Shown: positions 8,327-16,885 of the stretch, piece after piece | Position numbering within the stretch: position 1 is the stretch's first letter | Layout of the letters: the number at the start of each line of letters is the position of its first letter | Assembly: GCF_024807145.1 (NCBI RefSeq) | Contig: NZ_JANUCA010000008.1 | Coordinates: 1-64,000, forward strand | DNA: 64,000 nt | Reading direction: 5' to 3' | Source: Microbacterium sp. AK031 | GTDB taxonomy: Bacteria; Actinomycetota; Actinomycetes; Actinomycetales; Microbacteriaceae | Position numbers and translations under genes: made by a program | The notes under the pieces: generated by a model | The model's input: only the letters and a program-made list of their open reading frames with translations | Told to the model about the DNA's origin: nothing | Database searches by the model: none

Positions 8327-8718
8327 GCGGGGTTCCCTTCGGTGGTGGATTCGGATGCCGCGGCCGCTGCGCGTTCGCGAAGCAGTGCGGCGAGATCGTC
8401 GGCGCTGAGGCCGAGTGTGTATGCTTCGGCGAGCATGGGATCGATGTAGCGGTCGGCGAAGGCGGAGCGCCGCTCGCCGAGCAGCAGTTCGCGTGCTCCG
8501 GCGGCGACGAACATGCCGATTCCGCGGCGCTTGTACAGCACGCCCTTGTCGGTGAGCATTGCGGCTCCTTTTGCGGCGGTGGCGGGGTTGATGCGGTAGA
8601 AGGCGGCGAGCTCGTTGGTGGACGGAGCTTTGGATTCTTCCTCTAGCGAGCCGTCGAGGATCGAGTCTTCGATCTGCTCGGCGATCTGAAGGAAGAGTGC
8701 CTTGCCTTCTTCGATCAC
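8323..8718 (-). CDS. GntR-family regulator, YtrA type
   Basis: This 131-aa repressor consists of a winged helix-turn-helix (about residues 8-75; the segment PSTNELAAFYRINPATAAKG contains the recognition helix) and a short helical tail for dimerisation, without a large effector domain. That architecture defines the YtrA subgroup, normally autoregulators of ABC operons. The start is GTG 8718, preceded by GGAGG five bases upstream. It is the first gene of the regulator-ATPase-permease operon. Confidence 0.82.
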   Translation of the reverse strand: MIEEGKALFLQIAEQIEDSILDGSLEEESKAPSTNELAAFYRINPATAAKGAAMLTDKGVLYKRRGIGMFVAAGARELLLGERRSAFADRYIDPMLAEAYTLGLSADDLAALLRERAAAAASESTTEGNPA

Positions 8719-8739
8719 AGGTGCCTCCAGTTTGTCACT

Positions 8740-8785
8740 TGGTTACCTACTTGACTAAATAACCATATAACCTGCGGCGCGTCAA
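8740..8785 (-). promoter_or_regulatory. Promoter and likely operator of the GntR-ABC operon
   Basis: On the minus strand TTGACG (8785-8780), an 18-base spacer and TATTTA (8761-8756) form a plausible promoter. TGGTTA (8740-8745) and TAACCA (8760-8765) make an inverted repeat spanning the -10 side, a sensible site for autorepression by the GntR protein. The stretch is markedly AT-richer than its surroundings. Confidence 0.5.
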
Positions 8786-8866
8786 CGGCAAGATTCACGT
8801 CATGCCTCCGATGACGCGTTCGTCAATCCCCTGGGCGCAACGGGGATTGTCAGGCGTAATAGGATC

Positions 8867-9679
8867 ATGCAAACCGATCGAGTCGTGGACGGGCGTATCC
8901 CAGGGACGGATGCCGTCGCACCGCGGATCTCAGTGGTGATCCCTGTCAAGAACGACGCGGCCCACCTCGAACGTTGTCTGACCAGACTGGCGCTGCAATC
9001 GCGACCTCCCGACGAGCTGATCGTCGTTGACAACGGCTCATCGGATGGGTCGGCCGAGGTGGCCGCCCGCTTCGGTGCGGCCGTGGTGAGATGTTCTGAA
9101 CCGGGAATCCCTGCTGCCAGCGCCCGCGGCTACGATGCCGCGAACGGGGACATCATCCTGCGCCTCGACGCGGATTGCGTCGCTCCGATCTCTTGGATCG
9201 AGAATGTCGTCTCTGCATTCGGGCGGCGTCCGGATATCGCCGCCGTGACCGGTGCAGCACGCTTCATCGACGGGCCGCTGGCGCTGCGCGTTCCTCTGGC
9301 GAGCGTCTACCTGCTCGGGTACGTTCTCGTGACGGTGCCGACGCTCGGACACCTACCGGTGTTCGGGTCGAACTTCGCGATGCGCGCCAGCACGTGGCGC
9401 AGCGTCGAGCGCCTGGTCCACCGTGATGACCCCGAGCTTCACGACGACCTGGACATCGCGTTTCACATCGGAGACAGGCGCCGTATCGGTTATCTGCGAG
9501 GCGAGGCGATGGGCATCTCGATGCGGCCGTTCCGCAGCGCGAGTTCGTTCGTCACCCGGGTGTCCCGCGGCTTCCGCACGGTCTTCCGGCACTGGCCGCG
9601 CGATTTTCCGCCGCACCGCTGGTGCCGTGTGGCGTGGCATCGCGTATCTGACCACCGGTTGCGGGGGAGGCCCTCATGA
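8867..9679 (+). CDS. Family 2 glycosyltransferase
   Basis: This 270-aa enzyme has the GT2 N-terminal fold starting at about residue 20 (ISVVIPVKNDAAHLERCL), the IVVDNGSSDGS nucleotide-sugar loop and the metal-binding LRLDADC (Asp-Ala-Asp). It transfers a sugar from a nucleotide donor, probably to an envelope glycolipid or polysaccharide. Only one weak hydrophobic segment is visible, so it may be peripheral. Its stop overlaps the next gene by ATGA. Confidence 0.82.
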   Translation: MQTDRVVDGRIPGTDAVAPRISVVIPVKNDAAHLERCLTRLALQSRPPDELIVVDNGSSDGSAEVAARFGAAVVRCSEPGIPAASARGYDAANGDIILRLDADCVAPISWIENVVSAFGRRPDIAAVTGAARFIDGPLALRVPLASVYLLGYVLVTVPTLGHLPVFGSNFAMRASTWRSVERLVHRDDPELHDDLDIAFHIGDRRRIGYLRGEAMGISMRPFRSASSFVTRVSRGFRTVFRHWPRDFPPHRWCRVAWHRVSDHRLRGRPS

Positions 9680-10512
9680 GCTACGGCCCCCAGGCTCTGA
9701 GGCCTCTCATCGGGAAGGCGCGCGCGCCCGCGCTGCATGTCATGACGTGGAATGTGCGTCGTGCGGTGCCCCTCGGGATTCGAGATGCCGGTCGGTGGAG
9801 ACGTCGAGCACCGCGCCTCGCCGCGCTGCTCGCAGCGGAGCGACCGACCGTGCTCGGAGTCCAAGAGGCGCTTCCGCAGCAGGCTCGGTTCATCCGGAAT
9901 GCGCTCGGTGGCTCCTTTCGATACGTCGGCCGCGGACGCGCTGGCGATGGGCGTGGCGAGGGTTGCCCGATCTTCTATGATTCGAACCGACTCGAGCTGG
10001 TGAACGCTCAGCAGCTCGCGTTGTCCGACCGACCGAACGTTGCCGGATCCCGGTCGTGGGGCAACGTCCTGCCGCGGATCAGGCTCAATGCGACATTCCG
10101 TGATCGTGCGACAGGTCGAAGCCTCTTCGTGGTCAACACCCATCTCGACCATCTCTCACGGCATTCTCGACTTCGTTCCGCAGAAGCGGTTCGGCGGTCG
10201 GTGGCCGCCTGCGGGCTGCCGGCGATCGTGACGGGCGACATGAACGACGACGAGTGCGGCGCGACGATCGACGAGCTGTTTCGCGATGATCTGCTCGCAG
10301 ATGCCTGGTCGCGTGCGCACGTGCAGCTGACTCCGCCGTGGGGTACGCGGCCGAATTACCGTCGCCCCCGGCGGAACGGTCGTCGTATCGACTGGATCGC
10401 CGTGTCGTCGGGGCTGCGCGTGTCCCGAGCGGCAGTGAACGCGCACCGCTACATCGGCGGGTGGGGATCGGATCATCTGCCGGTGCAGGTGGAGATCGTG
10501 TCGCCTGAGTAG
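9676..10512 (+). CDS. Endonuclease/exonuclease/phosphatase-family protein
   Basis: This 278-aa protein shows the EEP fold landmarks: MTWNVRR near residue 24, the metal-binding GVQEAL, NTHLDH, TGDMNDD and the C-terminal GSDHLPV. Such enzymes are metal-dependent phosphodiesterases or phosphatases acting on nucleic acid, lipid or sugar phosphates. There is no signal peptide. Coupling to a glycosyltransferase suggests a role in glycolipid or envelope metabolism, but the substrate is unknown. Confidence 0.82.
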   Translation: MSYGPQALRPLIGKARAPALHVMTWNVRRAVPLGIRDAGRWRRRAPRLAALLAAERPTVLGVQEALPQQARFIRNALGGSFRYVGRGRAGDGRGEGCPIFYDSNRLELVNAQQLALSDRPNVAGSRSWGNVLPRIRLNATFRDRATGRSLFVVNTHLDHLSRHSRLRSAEAVRRSVAACGLPAIVTGDMNDDECGATIDELFRDDLLADAWSRAHVQLTPPWGTRPNYRRPRRNGRRIDWIAVSSGLRVSRAAVNAHRYIGGWGSDHLPVQVEIVSPE

Positions 10513-10515
10513 TCT
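10510..10515 (+). promoter_or_regulatory. -10 element (TAGTCT) for a leaderless transcript
   Basis: TAGTCT begins on the stop codon of the upstream gene and ends five bases before ATG 10521. This suggests that the membrane-protein gene can be transcribed separately from the genes before it. Confidence 0.4.
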
Positions 10516-10520
10516 GGCCG

Positions 10521-11120
10521 ATGATGATCGAGAACTTTCTTCGTAGGCCGCAGACCGCGGGCGAGATCATCGCGGATGCGGTTCGCGTGTTCGGACTTCT
10601 CAGCGTCGTGATCGCGGCCGTATGGTTCGAACTGACGGATGCCGGCGTGCTCGCCTTCACCCTGCCTGGACTGCTGATCCCGCGTTTCATCGGCGTGCGA
10701 GCGGGAGCCGACGTCGCATTCTGTCTCACGCTGCTCGTCGCCGCGTGGAGCAATGTCTTCGACCTGTACACCCGCATCGTCTGGTGGGATCTTGCTGTCC
10801 ACTTCGTGTGCACGGGGGCGAGCGCTGCGATCTGTTACCTGTTGTTCAGCCGATTGCGTTTCGTGCCGACTCCGGGACAGAAAGTCGTACTCGGTGCAGT
10901 GCTGATCACGACGACGCTGGGACTTGCGATGAGTGCCCTCTGGGAGATGGTGGAGTGGTTCGGTCACGCTTTCATCAGCGAAGACATCTTCGTCGCGTAT
11001 GACGACACCATTGCCGACATGGCTGTCGGCGGGCTCGGCGCCCTGTTCGCAGGGTTCGCGGTCTCGTTCGTGCGATTGCTTCGCCCGGACGCGGTCGAAC
11101 ATGCTGGCTACAGTGGGTAG
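10521..11120 (+). CDS. DUF2238/YjdF-like membrane protein
   Basis: This 199-aa protein has about five hydrophobic segments. Conserved-looking features are WWDLAVHF between helices, SALWEMVEWF, and YDDTIADMAVGGLGAL. These match the WDxxxH, ALWExxE and DTxxDxxxxxxG pattern of the DUF2238 family, whose function is unknown. It does not overlap the preceding gene and may have its own leaderless promoter. The acidic and histidine residues in the membrane could bind a metal, which is inference. Confidence 0.65.
   Translation: MMIENFLRRPQTAGEIIADAVRVFGLLSVVIAAVWFELTDAGVLAFTLPGLLIPRFIGVRAGADVAFCLTLLVAAWSNVFDLYTRIVWWDLAVHFVCTGASAAICYLLFSRLRFVPTPGQKVVLGAVLITTTLGLAMSALWEMVEWFGHAFISEDIFVAYDDTIADMAVGGLGALFAGFAVSFVRLLRPDAVEHAGYSG
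11109..11114 (+). promoter_or_regulatory. -10 element (TACAGT) for a leaderless transcript
   Basis: TACAGT lies in the last codons of the upstream membrane-protein gene and ends six bases before GTG 11121. The spacing fits transcription starting on the GTG. Confidence 0.4.
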
Positions 11121-12341
11121 GTGAATGAGTTCGGATTCGAGCGGCTGCGGCGCGCACCGGACGTCGAAGCGTCGAACCTCTTCGCGTACGACGCGACGGA
11201 TCGGTTGCTGGTCGAGCGGGCGCTCGCCCTGAGCGCGGAGCAGAGGCTGTCGGGATCGGATATCGCCGTCATCGGCGACGAGTACGGCGCGATCACGCTC
11301 GCGCTGACGGATGCTGGGTATCGCGGTATCCGCCTGCATCAGGACCTGGTGACCGGGCGGCGGGCGCTGGCGCGCAACGCCGATGAGCTCGGAATCAGCG
11401 GGTTCGAATCGCACGAACTGGATTCGTCGCTTCTCGAAGGTGCGCGCCTCGTGCTGCTGCAGCTGCCGAAGTCGCTCGCCGAGCTCGAGGAGATCGCGGA
11501 TGCTGTGGCCCGCTGGGCTGCGCCCGATGTGGTGCTCGTCGCCGGTGGGCGCGTCAAGCACATGACCCTCGCGCAGAACGAGTTACTCGGGCGCAGCTTC
11601 GCGGAGGTTCAGCCGCAGCGGGCCGAGCGGAAGTCGCGGCTGATCGTGGCGTCAGGCGCGCTGGCCGTGCCGGCACAGCCGCCGCATCCGCAGCGGGCCG
11701 AGCACCCCGAGTTCGGGCTCACCCTCGTGGCGCACGGCGGCGCATTCGCCGCGAACCGGATCGACATCGGCACACGCGTGCTGCTCGAGGTGCTGGCCGG
11801 GGAAGCCGGATCCGCCGCACAACTCCGGAGAAGTGCGCGCCTGGCGCCCGAGAGCCGCCGAGATCATGCCGAACTCCAGAATTCCTCCGGAGTTATGCCG
11901 GACGAACCGCAGGTCGTCGTCGACCTCGGCTGCGGAACCGGAGCGCTCGCCGCGCACTACGCGCTGCATCACCCCGAAGCGCACGTCATGGCGACCGACC
12001 GCTCGGCGGCTGCCACGGCATCCGCACGCGAGACCATGATGGCGAACGGCGTGGCCGACCGCGTGACGGTGACGCACGACGACGCCGGCTCCGACCTGCC
12101 AGCCGCCGGCGCCGACCTGATCCTGCTGAATCCGCCCTTTCATCTCGGCGCGAGCGTCCACACCGGCGCGGCGACGCGTCTGTTCGCGGCATCCGCTCGC
12201 CTGCTCCGCCCCGGCGGTGAACTGCTCACCGTGTTCAACTCGAGCCTCGCGTATCGTCCCGAACTGACACGTCTGATCGGCCGGACAGAACAGGTTCATC
12301 GCACGTCGAAATTCACTGTGACCTGCAGCATCCGCCGCTGA
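11121..12341 (+). CDS. RsmC/RlmG-like class I SAM-dependent methyltransferase
   Basis: This 406-aa enzyme has an N-terminal degenerate methyltransferase-like half (about 1-220) and a catalytic C-terminal half with the SAM loop VVVDLGCGTGALA (about 269) and the active-site motif LLNPPFHLG. The NPPFH motif is typical of enzymes that methylate the exocyclic N2 of guanine in rRNA. The domain duplication is the same as in RsmC and RlmG. Start is GTG 11121, with a leaderless-type -10 upstream. The precise rRNA target is not determinable here. Confidence 0.8.
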   Translation: MNEFGFERLRRAPDVEASNLFAYDATDRLLVERALALSAEQRLSGSDIAVIGDEYGAITLALTDAGYRGIRLHQDLVTGRRALARNADELGISGFESHELDSSLLEGARLVLLQLPKSLAELEEIADAVARWAAPDVVLVAGGRVKHMTLAQNELLGRSFAEVQPQRAERKSRLIVASGALAVPAQPPHPQRAEHPEFGLTLVAHGGAFAANRIDIGTRVLLEVLAGEAGSAAQLRRSARLAPESRRDHAELQNSSGVMPDEPQVVVDLGCGTGALAAHYALHHPEAHVMATDRSAAATASARETMMANGVADRVTVTHDDAGSDLPAAGADLILLNPPFHLGASVHTGAATRLFAASARLLRPGGELLTVFNSSLAYRPELTRLIGRTEQVHRTSKFTVTCSIRR

Positions 12342-12678
12342 CACGCCAACACGCAGATTGTCGACATTCGACAGAACCCCCGTTCAGATAACAAAAAGCC
12401 TATCGTTCAATCTCGACGGGATTTGCCCCTGACCGGCCATATTGTTACGTTGAGATGTAGGCCTTTTCGGCTTATAGACCAGTCCGCGGTCACGTCCTTC
12501 ATTCGATGAGCTGTGCTGCGAAGAGGCGTGGGCGTACGGTTGATGTTCTTTGCGCGGATCCGAAATCCGTCGCCTGAGCCGCCAGCACGACACTGTCGAA
12601 GCGGCCTCGTGATCATCACCCGGGCGTAACCGAAGTCGGCTACCGAGACCCGAAGAATCGGAAGCCATCGGGGGAAAA
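12342..12678 (+). promoter_or_regulatory. Upstream region of the proVWX operon
   Basis: This 337-base gap is clearly less GC-rich than its neighbours and has no convincing gene. A candidate promoter is TTGCCC (12423-12428), a 17-base spacer and TACGTT (12446-12451), which would leave a leader of about 220 bases. AAAAAGCCTA (12393-12402) and TAGGCCTTTT (12458-12467) could pair and may end the upstream methyltransferase transcript. I see no known riboswitch structure. Confidence 0.4.
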
Positions 12679-13974
12679 GTGACCGAAACCGCTCTCGAAG
12701 CGCGCCATCTCTTCAAGGTGTTCGGCAGGAATCCGAACCAGGCCGTCCGTCGCCTGAAGGCGGGCGAGTCCCGCACAGACATTCAGGATGCCGGAACCGC
12801 TGCCGTCATCGACGCCAGTTTCACCGTCAACCGCGGCGAGATATTCGTCATCATGGGGCTGTCCGGATCGGGCAAGTCCACCATAATCCGCATGCTCAAC
12901 GGGCTGCATGACATCACCGACGGCTCCGTCATGATCAACGGCGACGAGATCGCCGGTGTACCGGCATCCCGCCTGCGCGAGATCCGCCGAGAGAACGTGT
13001 CGATGGTGTTCCAGCACTTCGCGCTGCTGCCGCACCGCACAGTCGCCGACAACGTCGCCTATCCGCTCGAGCTGCGTGGAGTCGGGAAGGCCGAGCGTCT
13101 CGCGAAGGCCGAAGAGGTCATCGCCATGGTGGGGCTCGAGGGCTGGGGTGACAAGCTGCCCAGTCAGCTCTCCGGTGGAATGCAGCAACGCGTCGGCATC
13201 GCGCGTGCGCTTGCCGCGGACACCGAGATCCTGCTCATGGATGAGGCCTTCAGTGCGCTCGACCCGCTGATCCGCCGCGAGATGCAGGAGCAACTCATCG
13301 AGTTGCAGCAGAAACTGCAGAAGACCATCGTCTTCATCACCCACGACCTCAACGAGGCCATGTTTCTCGGCGACCGCATCGCCGTGATGCGTGACGGTCG
13401 GATCGTCCAGATCGGCACGCCGGAGGACATTCTCACCGATCCGGCCAACGACTACGTCGCCCAGTTCGTGCAGGATGTCGACCGCACTCGTGTGCTCACA
13501 GCAGCCAATGTCATGGAGCGTCCGCGTGCCGTTGTCCCAGCGAGCGGTGGGCCCCGCGCGGCACTGCACGAGATGCGCGATGCATACTCCTCGGCCGTAT
13601 ACATCGTCGGCCGTGACCGCAAGCTGCTGGGCATGGTCACCGACCGCGATGCGGTCAAGCTCATCCGCAAGGGAGAGAGCTCGCTGACCTCCATTCTCAA
13701 GCCCGTGCCGCAGAGCGTGAACGAATCCGATGTGCTCGCCGACCTGTTCATTCCTGCCGCAGAATCGCAGCTCCCGCTGGCCGTGACGGACGCGGAGGAC
13801 CGCCTGGTCGGTGTCATCCCGCGCGTGACGCTGCTGGCCGCGCTCGGGCCTGGTCCGAACGCGACCGGCGAACTGACGATCCCGTTGCAGCCGATGCCGA
13901 CAACGGTCATTGATGAAGTGCTGGGCGGCCCCGCCGGCGAAGAGCCGGCCACCGATGTGCAGGAGGTGCGCTGA
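12679..13974 (+). CDS. proV: Glycine betaine/proline ABC transporter ATP-binding protein with CBS domains
   Basis: This 431-aa ATPase drives compatible-solute uptake. It has the ProV-type N-terminus, Walker A GLSGSGKST (about 60-68), the signature LSGGMQQRVGIARAL, Walker B ILLMDEAFSALD and ITHDLNEAM. The C-terminal 130 residues hold a CBS pair (VGRDRKLLGMVTDRDAV and LVGVIPRVTLLAALG), which in OpuA/ProV proteins senses ionic strength or nucleotides. The GTG start follows GGGGAAAA. It is the first gene of proVWX. Confidence 0.92.
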   Translation: MTETALEARHLFKVFGRNPNQAVRRLKAGESRTDIQDAGTAAVIDASFTVNRGEIFVIMGLSGSGKSTIIRMLNGLHDITDGSVMINGDEIAGVPASRLREIRRENVSMVFQHFALLPHRTVADNVAYPLELRGVGKAERLAKAEEVIAMVGLEGWGDKLPSQLSGGMQQRVGIARALAADTEILLMDEAFSALDPLIRREMQEQLIELQQKLQKTIVFITHDLNEAMFLGDRIAVMRDGRIVQIGTPEDILTDPANDYVAQFVQDVDRTRVLTAANVMERPRAVVPASGGPRAALHEMRDAYSSAVYIVGRDRKLLGMVTDRDAVKLIRKGESSLTSILKPVPQSVNESDVLADLFIPAAESQLPLAVTDAEDRLVGVIPRVTLLAALGPGPNATGELTIPLQPMPTTVIDEVLGGPAGEEPATDVQEVR

Positions 13975-14903
13975 TGGATGGTTTCCGTCTTCCGATCGGC
14001 CAGGCCGCGGATGTCATCGTCGATTGGATTCGCGACAACTTCAAGTTCCTGCTCGACATCATCTCGAACATCGTCAGCTTCCTCGTCGAGGGTCTCGCCG
14101 ACGTTTTGAATTTCCTGCCCGCACCGATCATGATCGTCGTGTTCGCACTGATCGCCTGGTTGCTGCGCTCATGGCAGCTGGCGGTCGGCACGGCGGTGAC
14201 CTTCACGATCATCGTCGGCATGGATCAGTGGGACCACGCGATGGAGACGCTCGCGCTGGTGCTCATCGCCGCGCTGGTCACCGTGGCGATCTCGATACCC
14301 CTCGGCATCTGGGCGGCACGCAACGACCGGGTCAGCGCGATAGTGAAACCCGTGCTCGACTTCATGCAGACGATGCCCTCGATGGTCTATCTGATTCCCG
14401 TGATCGTGTTCTTCGGCGTCGGATTCGTCCCCGGCGTGATCGCGACTGTGATCTTCTCGCTCCCCCCGGGAGTGCGACTCACCGAGTTGGGTATTCGCGG
14501 TGTCGACTCCGAAACCGTCGAGGCGGGACAGGCGTTCGGTGCAGCCCCCGGCCAGATCCTGCGCGGCATCCAGCTCCCGTTGGCGATGCCGACGATCATG
14601 GCCGGCATCAACCAGGTCATCATGCTCGCCCTGTCGATGGCCGTCATCGCCGGTATCGGCGGCGCCAATGGTCTCGGTAAGGAGGTCGCGGCCGCCCTGT
14701 CGACAATCAACATCCCTCAGGGCGTCGAAGCGGGCCTCGGCGTCGTATTCATCGCCGTCTTCCTCGACCGCGTGACCGCGGCGCTCGGCGACCCGGGTTC
14801 GCAACGGTCGTCACTGCTCGGTATCCTGGCTCGTCGCCGCAGCTCGCAGCAGGCGATGAAGGCGGATGCCGTGTCGGAGCCTGTTGTGGCACGAACCCAC
14901 TGA
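13974..14903 (+). CDS. proW: Glycine betaine/proline ABC transporter permease
   Basis: This 309-aa membrane subunit has about six transmembrane segments and the coupling loop region EAGQAFGAAPGQILRGIQLP. It forms the channel for glycine betaine or related osmoprotectants with ProV and ProX. It starts one base inside the proV stop (TGATG), with AGGAGG upstream, so translation is coupled. Confidence 0.92.
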   Translation: MDGFRLPIGQAADVIVDWIRDNFKFLLDIISNIVSFLVEGLADVLNFLPAPIMIVVFALIAWLLRSWQLAVGTAVTFTIIVGMDQWDHAMETLALVLIAALVTVAISIPLGIWAARNDRVSAIVKPVLDFMQTMPSMVYLIPVIVFFGVGFVPGVIATVIFSLPPGVRLTELGIRGVDSETVEAGQAFGAAPGQILRGIQLPLAMPTIMAGINQVIMLALSMAVIAGIGGANGLGKEVAAALSTINIPQGVEAGLGVVFIAVFLDRVTAALGDPGSQRSSLLGILARRRSSQQAMKADAVSEPVVARTH

Positions 14904-14943
14904 ACTCATACGAAACGCAGCAGAACATACGAAAGGAAGCACT

Positions 14944-15858
14944 ATGAAGAAGTTCCGGCACATCACAGCCATCACAGCAATCGGTGTAACAGCATCCCTC
15001 GCCCTCGCGGGCTGTGCGACAGGCGGCGACGCCGGTGGCGACGGCGGCGACAATGGCGACATGGGCACCATCACGCTCGGCTACCTGCCCAGCTGGACCG
15101 ATGGTCTGAGCATGGCGTACCTCGCGCAGGACCAGCTCGAGAAGCTCGGCTACACGGTCGAGATGGAGGAAATGACCGAGGCGGGCCCGCTGTTCACCGG
15201 CCTCGCGCAGGGCGACTTCGACGTGTACCCGTCGGCATGGCCTGAGGTGACGCACGCGGCGTACATGGAGCAGTACGGCGATGATCTCGAGGATCTCGGC
15301 GCGTACTACGAGGGCGCCGTGCTCACGATCGCGGTCCCGACCTACATGGACGACATCAACTCCCTCGAAGACCTCAAGGGTCAGGCCGATCGTTTCGACG
15401 GAAAGATCACCGGCATCGAGCCCGGTGCAGGTCTGACGAAGGCTACTCAGGAGTCGATGATGCCGGCCTACGGTCTCGACGGCGAGTACGAACTGCTCAC
15501 CTCGTCGACCGCCGGCATGCTTGCCGAGCTCGACACCGCGTATGCGGCCGAAGAGGACATCGTCGTCACGCTGTGGCGTCCGTTCTGGGCCTACAACGAC
15601 TGGGAGATGAAGGACCTCGAGGACCCGCAGGGCGCAATGGGCGAGCCGGAGACGCTCAACTTCATCGCGCACGCCGGCGTCAGCGACGAGTTCCCCGAGG
15701 CGGCCGAGCTGTTCGGGAAGATCAAGCTGGATGATGATCAGTACGGCTCGCTTGAAGGGCTGGTCACCGGCGACGAGTACGAGGGCGACCCGGCAGCTGC
15801 CGTGGACGCCTGGATCGACGAGAACGGCGACCAGTTCGACTGGCTCGTCACCGAGTAA
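14944..15858 (+). CDS. proX: Glycine betaine ABC transporter substrate-binding lipoprotein
   Basis: This 304-aa lipoprotein has a signal ending LALAGC, then a Gly/Asp-rich linker and a ProX/OpuAC-type binding fold beginning at GTITLGYLPSWTDGLSMAYL. Aromatic residues such as the Trp in PSAWPEV and LWRPFWAYNDW are candidates for the cage that binds the trimethylammonium group. ATG 14944 follows GAAAGGA. Hydrophilic acidic composition suits an external protein. It ends the operon before a strong terminator. Confidence 0.9.
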   Translation: MKKFRHITAITAIGVTASLALAGCATGGDAGGDGGDNGDMGTITLGYLPSWTDGLSMAYLAQDQLEKLGYTVEMEEMTEAGPLFTGLAQGDFDVYPSAWPEVTHAAYMEQYGDDLEDLGAYYEGAVLTIAVPTYMDDINSLEDLKGQADRFDGKITGIEPGAGLTKATQESMMPAYGLDGEYELLTSSTAGMLAELDTAYAAEEDIVVTLWRPFWAYNDWEMKDLEDPQGAMGEPETLNFIAHAGVSDEFPEAAELFGKIKLDDDQYGSLEGLVTGDEYEGDPAAAVDAWIDENGDQFDWLVTE

Positions 15859-15888
15859 TTCTCTGACTCGCTCGCTGAGCGTGTTGAT

Positions 15889-15920
15889 GGGCGTCGCGAC
15901 TTCGGTCGCGGCGCCCTTTG
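15889..15920 (+). terminator. UUCG-loop terminator after proX
   Basis: GGGCGTCGCGAC (15889-15900), the tetraloop TTCG and GTCGCGGCGCCC (15905-15916) form a 12-pair stem with one G-U pair, followed by TTTG. The cUUCGg tetraloop is exceptionally stable. It probably ends proVWX. Confidence 0.75.
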
Positions 15921-15988
15921 TGGTTCCGCGACGACAGATCCCGTCGCAACGGCTTCGCCGCTCGGATGCCCGACGCCGAGGCGTCGCG

Positions 15989-16783
15989 CTACGGAACGAT
16001 CGAGTCGATGTACCCACCGTCGACCCGCACGGCGGCTCCCGTCGTCGCGGATGCCAGCGGCGAGGAGAGGTAGGCGACCATGTTCGCGATCTCCTCGGGT
16101 TCGATCAGGCGCTGCAGCAGCGACTGCGGCCGGTGCAGGCGCATGAATTCGCGCTGCGCCTCACCCCACGGAAGGGTGGAGTCGACCAGTTCGTAGACGA
16201 ACGTCTCCACACCACCTGTGTGCGTCGGGCCGGCGAGCACGGAGTTGACCGTGACGCCGGTGCCGGCGGCATCCTTCGCGAAGCCGCGGGACACCGCGAG
16301 AAGGGCGGTCTTCGACATGCCGTAGTGGATCATCTCGGCCGGGATGACCACCGCAGAATCGCTGGCGATGCTGAGCACGCGCCCCCATCCGCGCGACTTC
16401 ATACCGGGCAGCGTCTCCCGGATCAGCCGCACAGCGGAGAGAACATTGACGTCGAAGTAGCGGCGCCACTCCTCGTCGGTGATCTCCAGCGCGTCGGTCG
16501 TGCCGAAGATCCCGAGGTTGTTGACGAGCACGTCTATGTCGCCGGTGGCGGCGAGCACGGCATCCGCTCCCTCTTGATTCGTGACGTCGCCGGGGGCGGC
16601 GATCAGGTCGCGGTCGGTGGACTCCGCCTGCAACTCCGCGATGACGGATGCCACGGTGTCGGCGCTGCGGCCGTTGATGGCGACGCGTGCTCCTGTGTCG
16701 GCCAGGGTGGCGGCGATGGCCCTCCCGATGCCCTGGGTGGAGCCGGTGACGAGTGCAGTCTTGCCGCCTAGATCTATACGCAT
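15989..16783 (-). CDS. SDR-family oxidoreductase
   Basis: This 264-aa NAD(P)-dependent dehydrogenase has the Rossmann motif TGSTQGIG (about 13-20), NNLGIFG, a catalytic Ser region (SIASDSAVVIP) and the YGMSK pair of Tyr and Lys. Arg in NGRS after the second strand suggests NADP preference. It starts at ATG 16783 (MRIDLGGKTALVTG). It is not in an operon; its neighbour is divergent. The substrate is unknown. Confidence 0.87.
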   Translation of the reverse strand: MRIDLGGKTALVTGSTQGIGRAIAATLADTGARVAINGRSADTVASVIAELQAESTDRDLIAAPGDVTNQEGADAVLAATGDIDVLVNNLGIFGTTDALEITDEEWRRYFDVNVLSAVRLIRETLPGMKSRGWGRVLSIASDSAVVIPAEMIHYGMSKTALLAVSRGFAKDAAGTGVTVNSVLAGPTHTGGVETFVYELVDSTLPWGEAQREFMRLHRPQSLLQRLIEPEEIANMVAYLSSPLASATTGAAVRVDGGYIDSIVP

Positions 16784-16873
16784 GGTGGATGCAACCACGG
16801 CCGGACCGAAATCATGCCGCCGCACTGATGCAGGGCCGGTGCGCAACCCCCTGCCGCATCCGGAAGACGCGCG

Positions 16874-16879
16874 TAGCCT
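16874..16879 (+). promoter_or_regulatory. -10 element (TAGCCT) for a leaderless transcript
   Basis: TAGCCT ends six bases before ATG 16886, and no Shine-Dalgarno sequence is visible. This supports leaderless transcription of the lipase-maturation-like gene. Confidence 0.45.
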
Positions 16880-16885
16880 GACGAC

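Noticed and set aside
12393..12467. Riboswitch in the proVWX leader
   Set aside because: The inverted pair AAAAAGCCTA/TAGGCCTTTT is simple and shows no conserved core of a known riboswitch class; a terminator of the upstream gene is more likely.
12384..12782. Minus-strand frame of 132 codons in the proV upstream region
   Set aside because: Composition is unlike protein-coding DNA of this genome, and its end overlaps the start of proV. The region is better read as regulatory.
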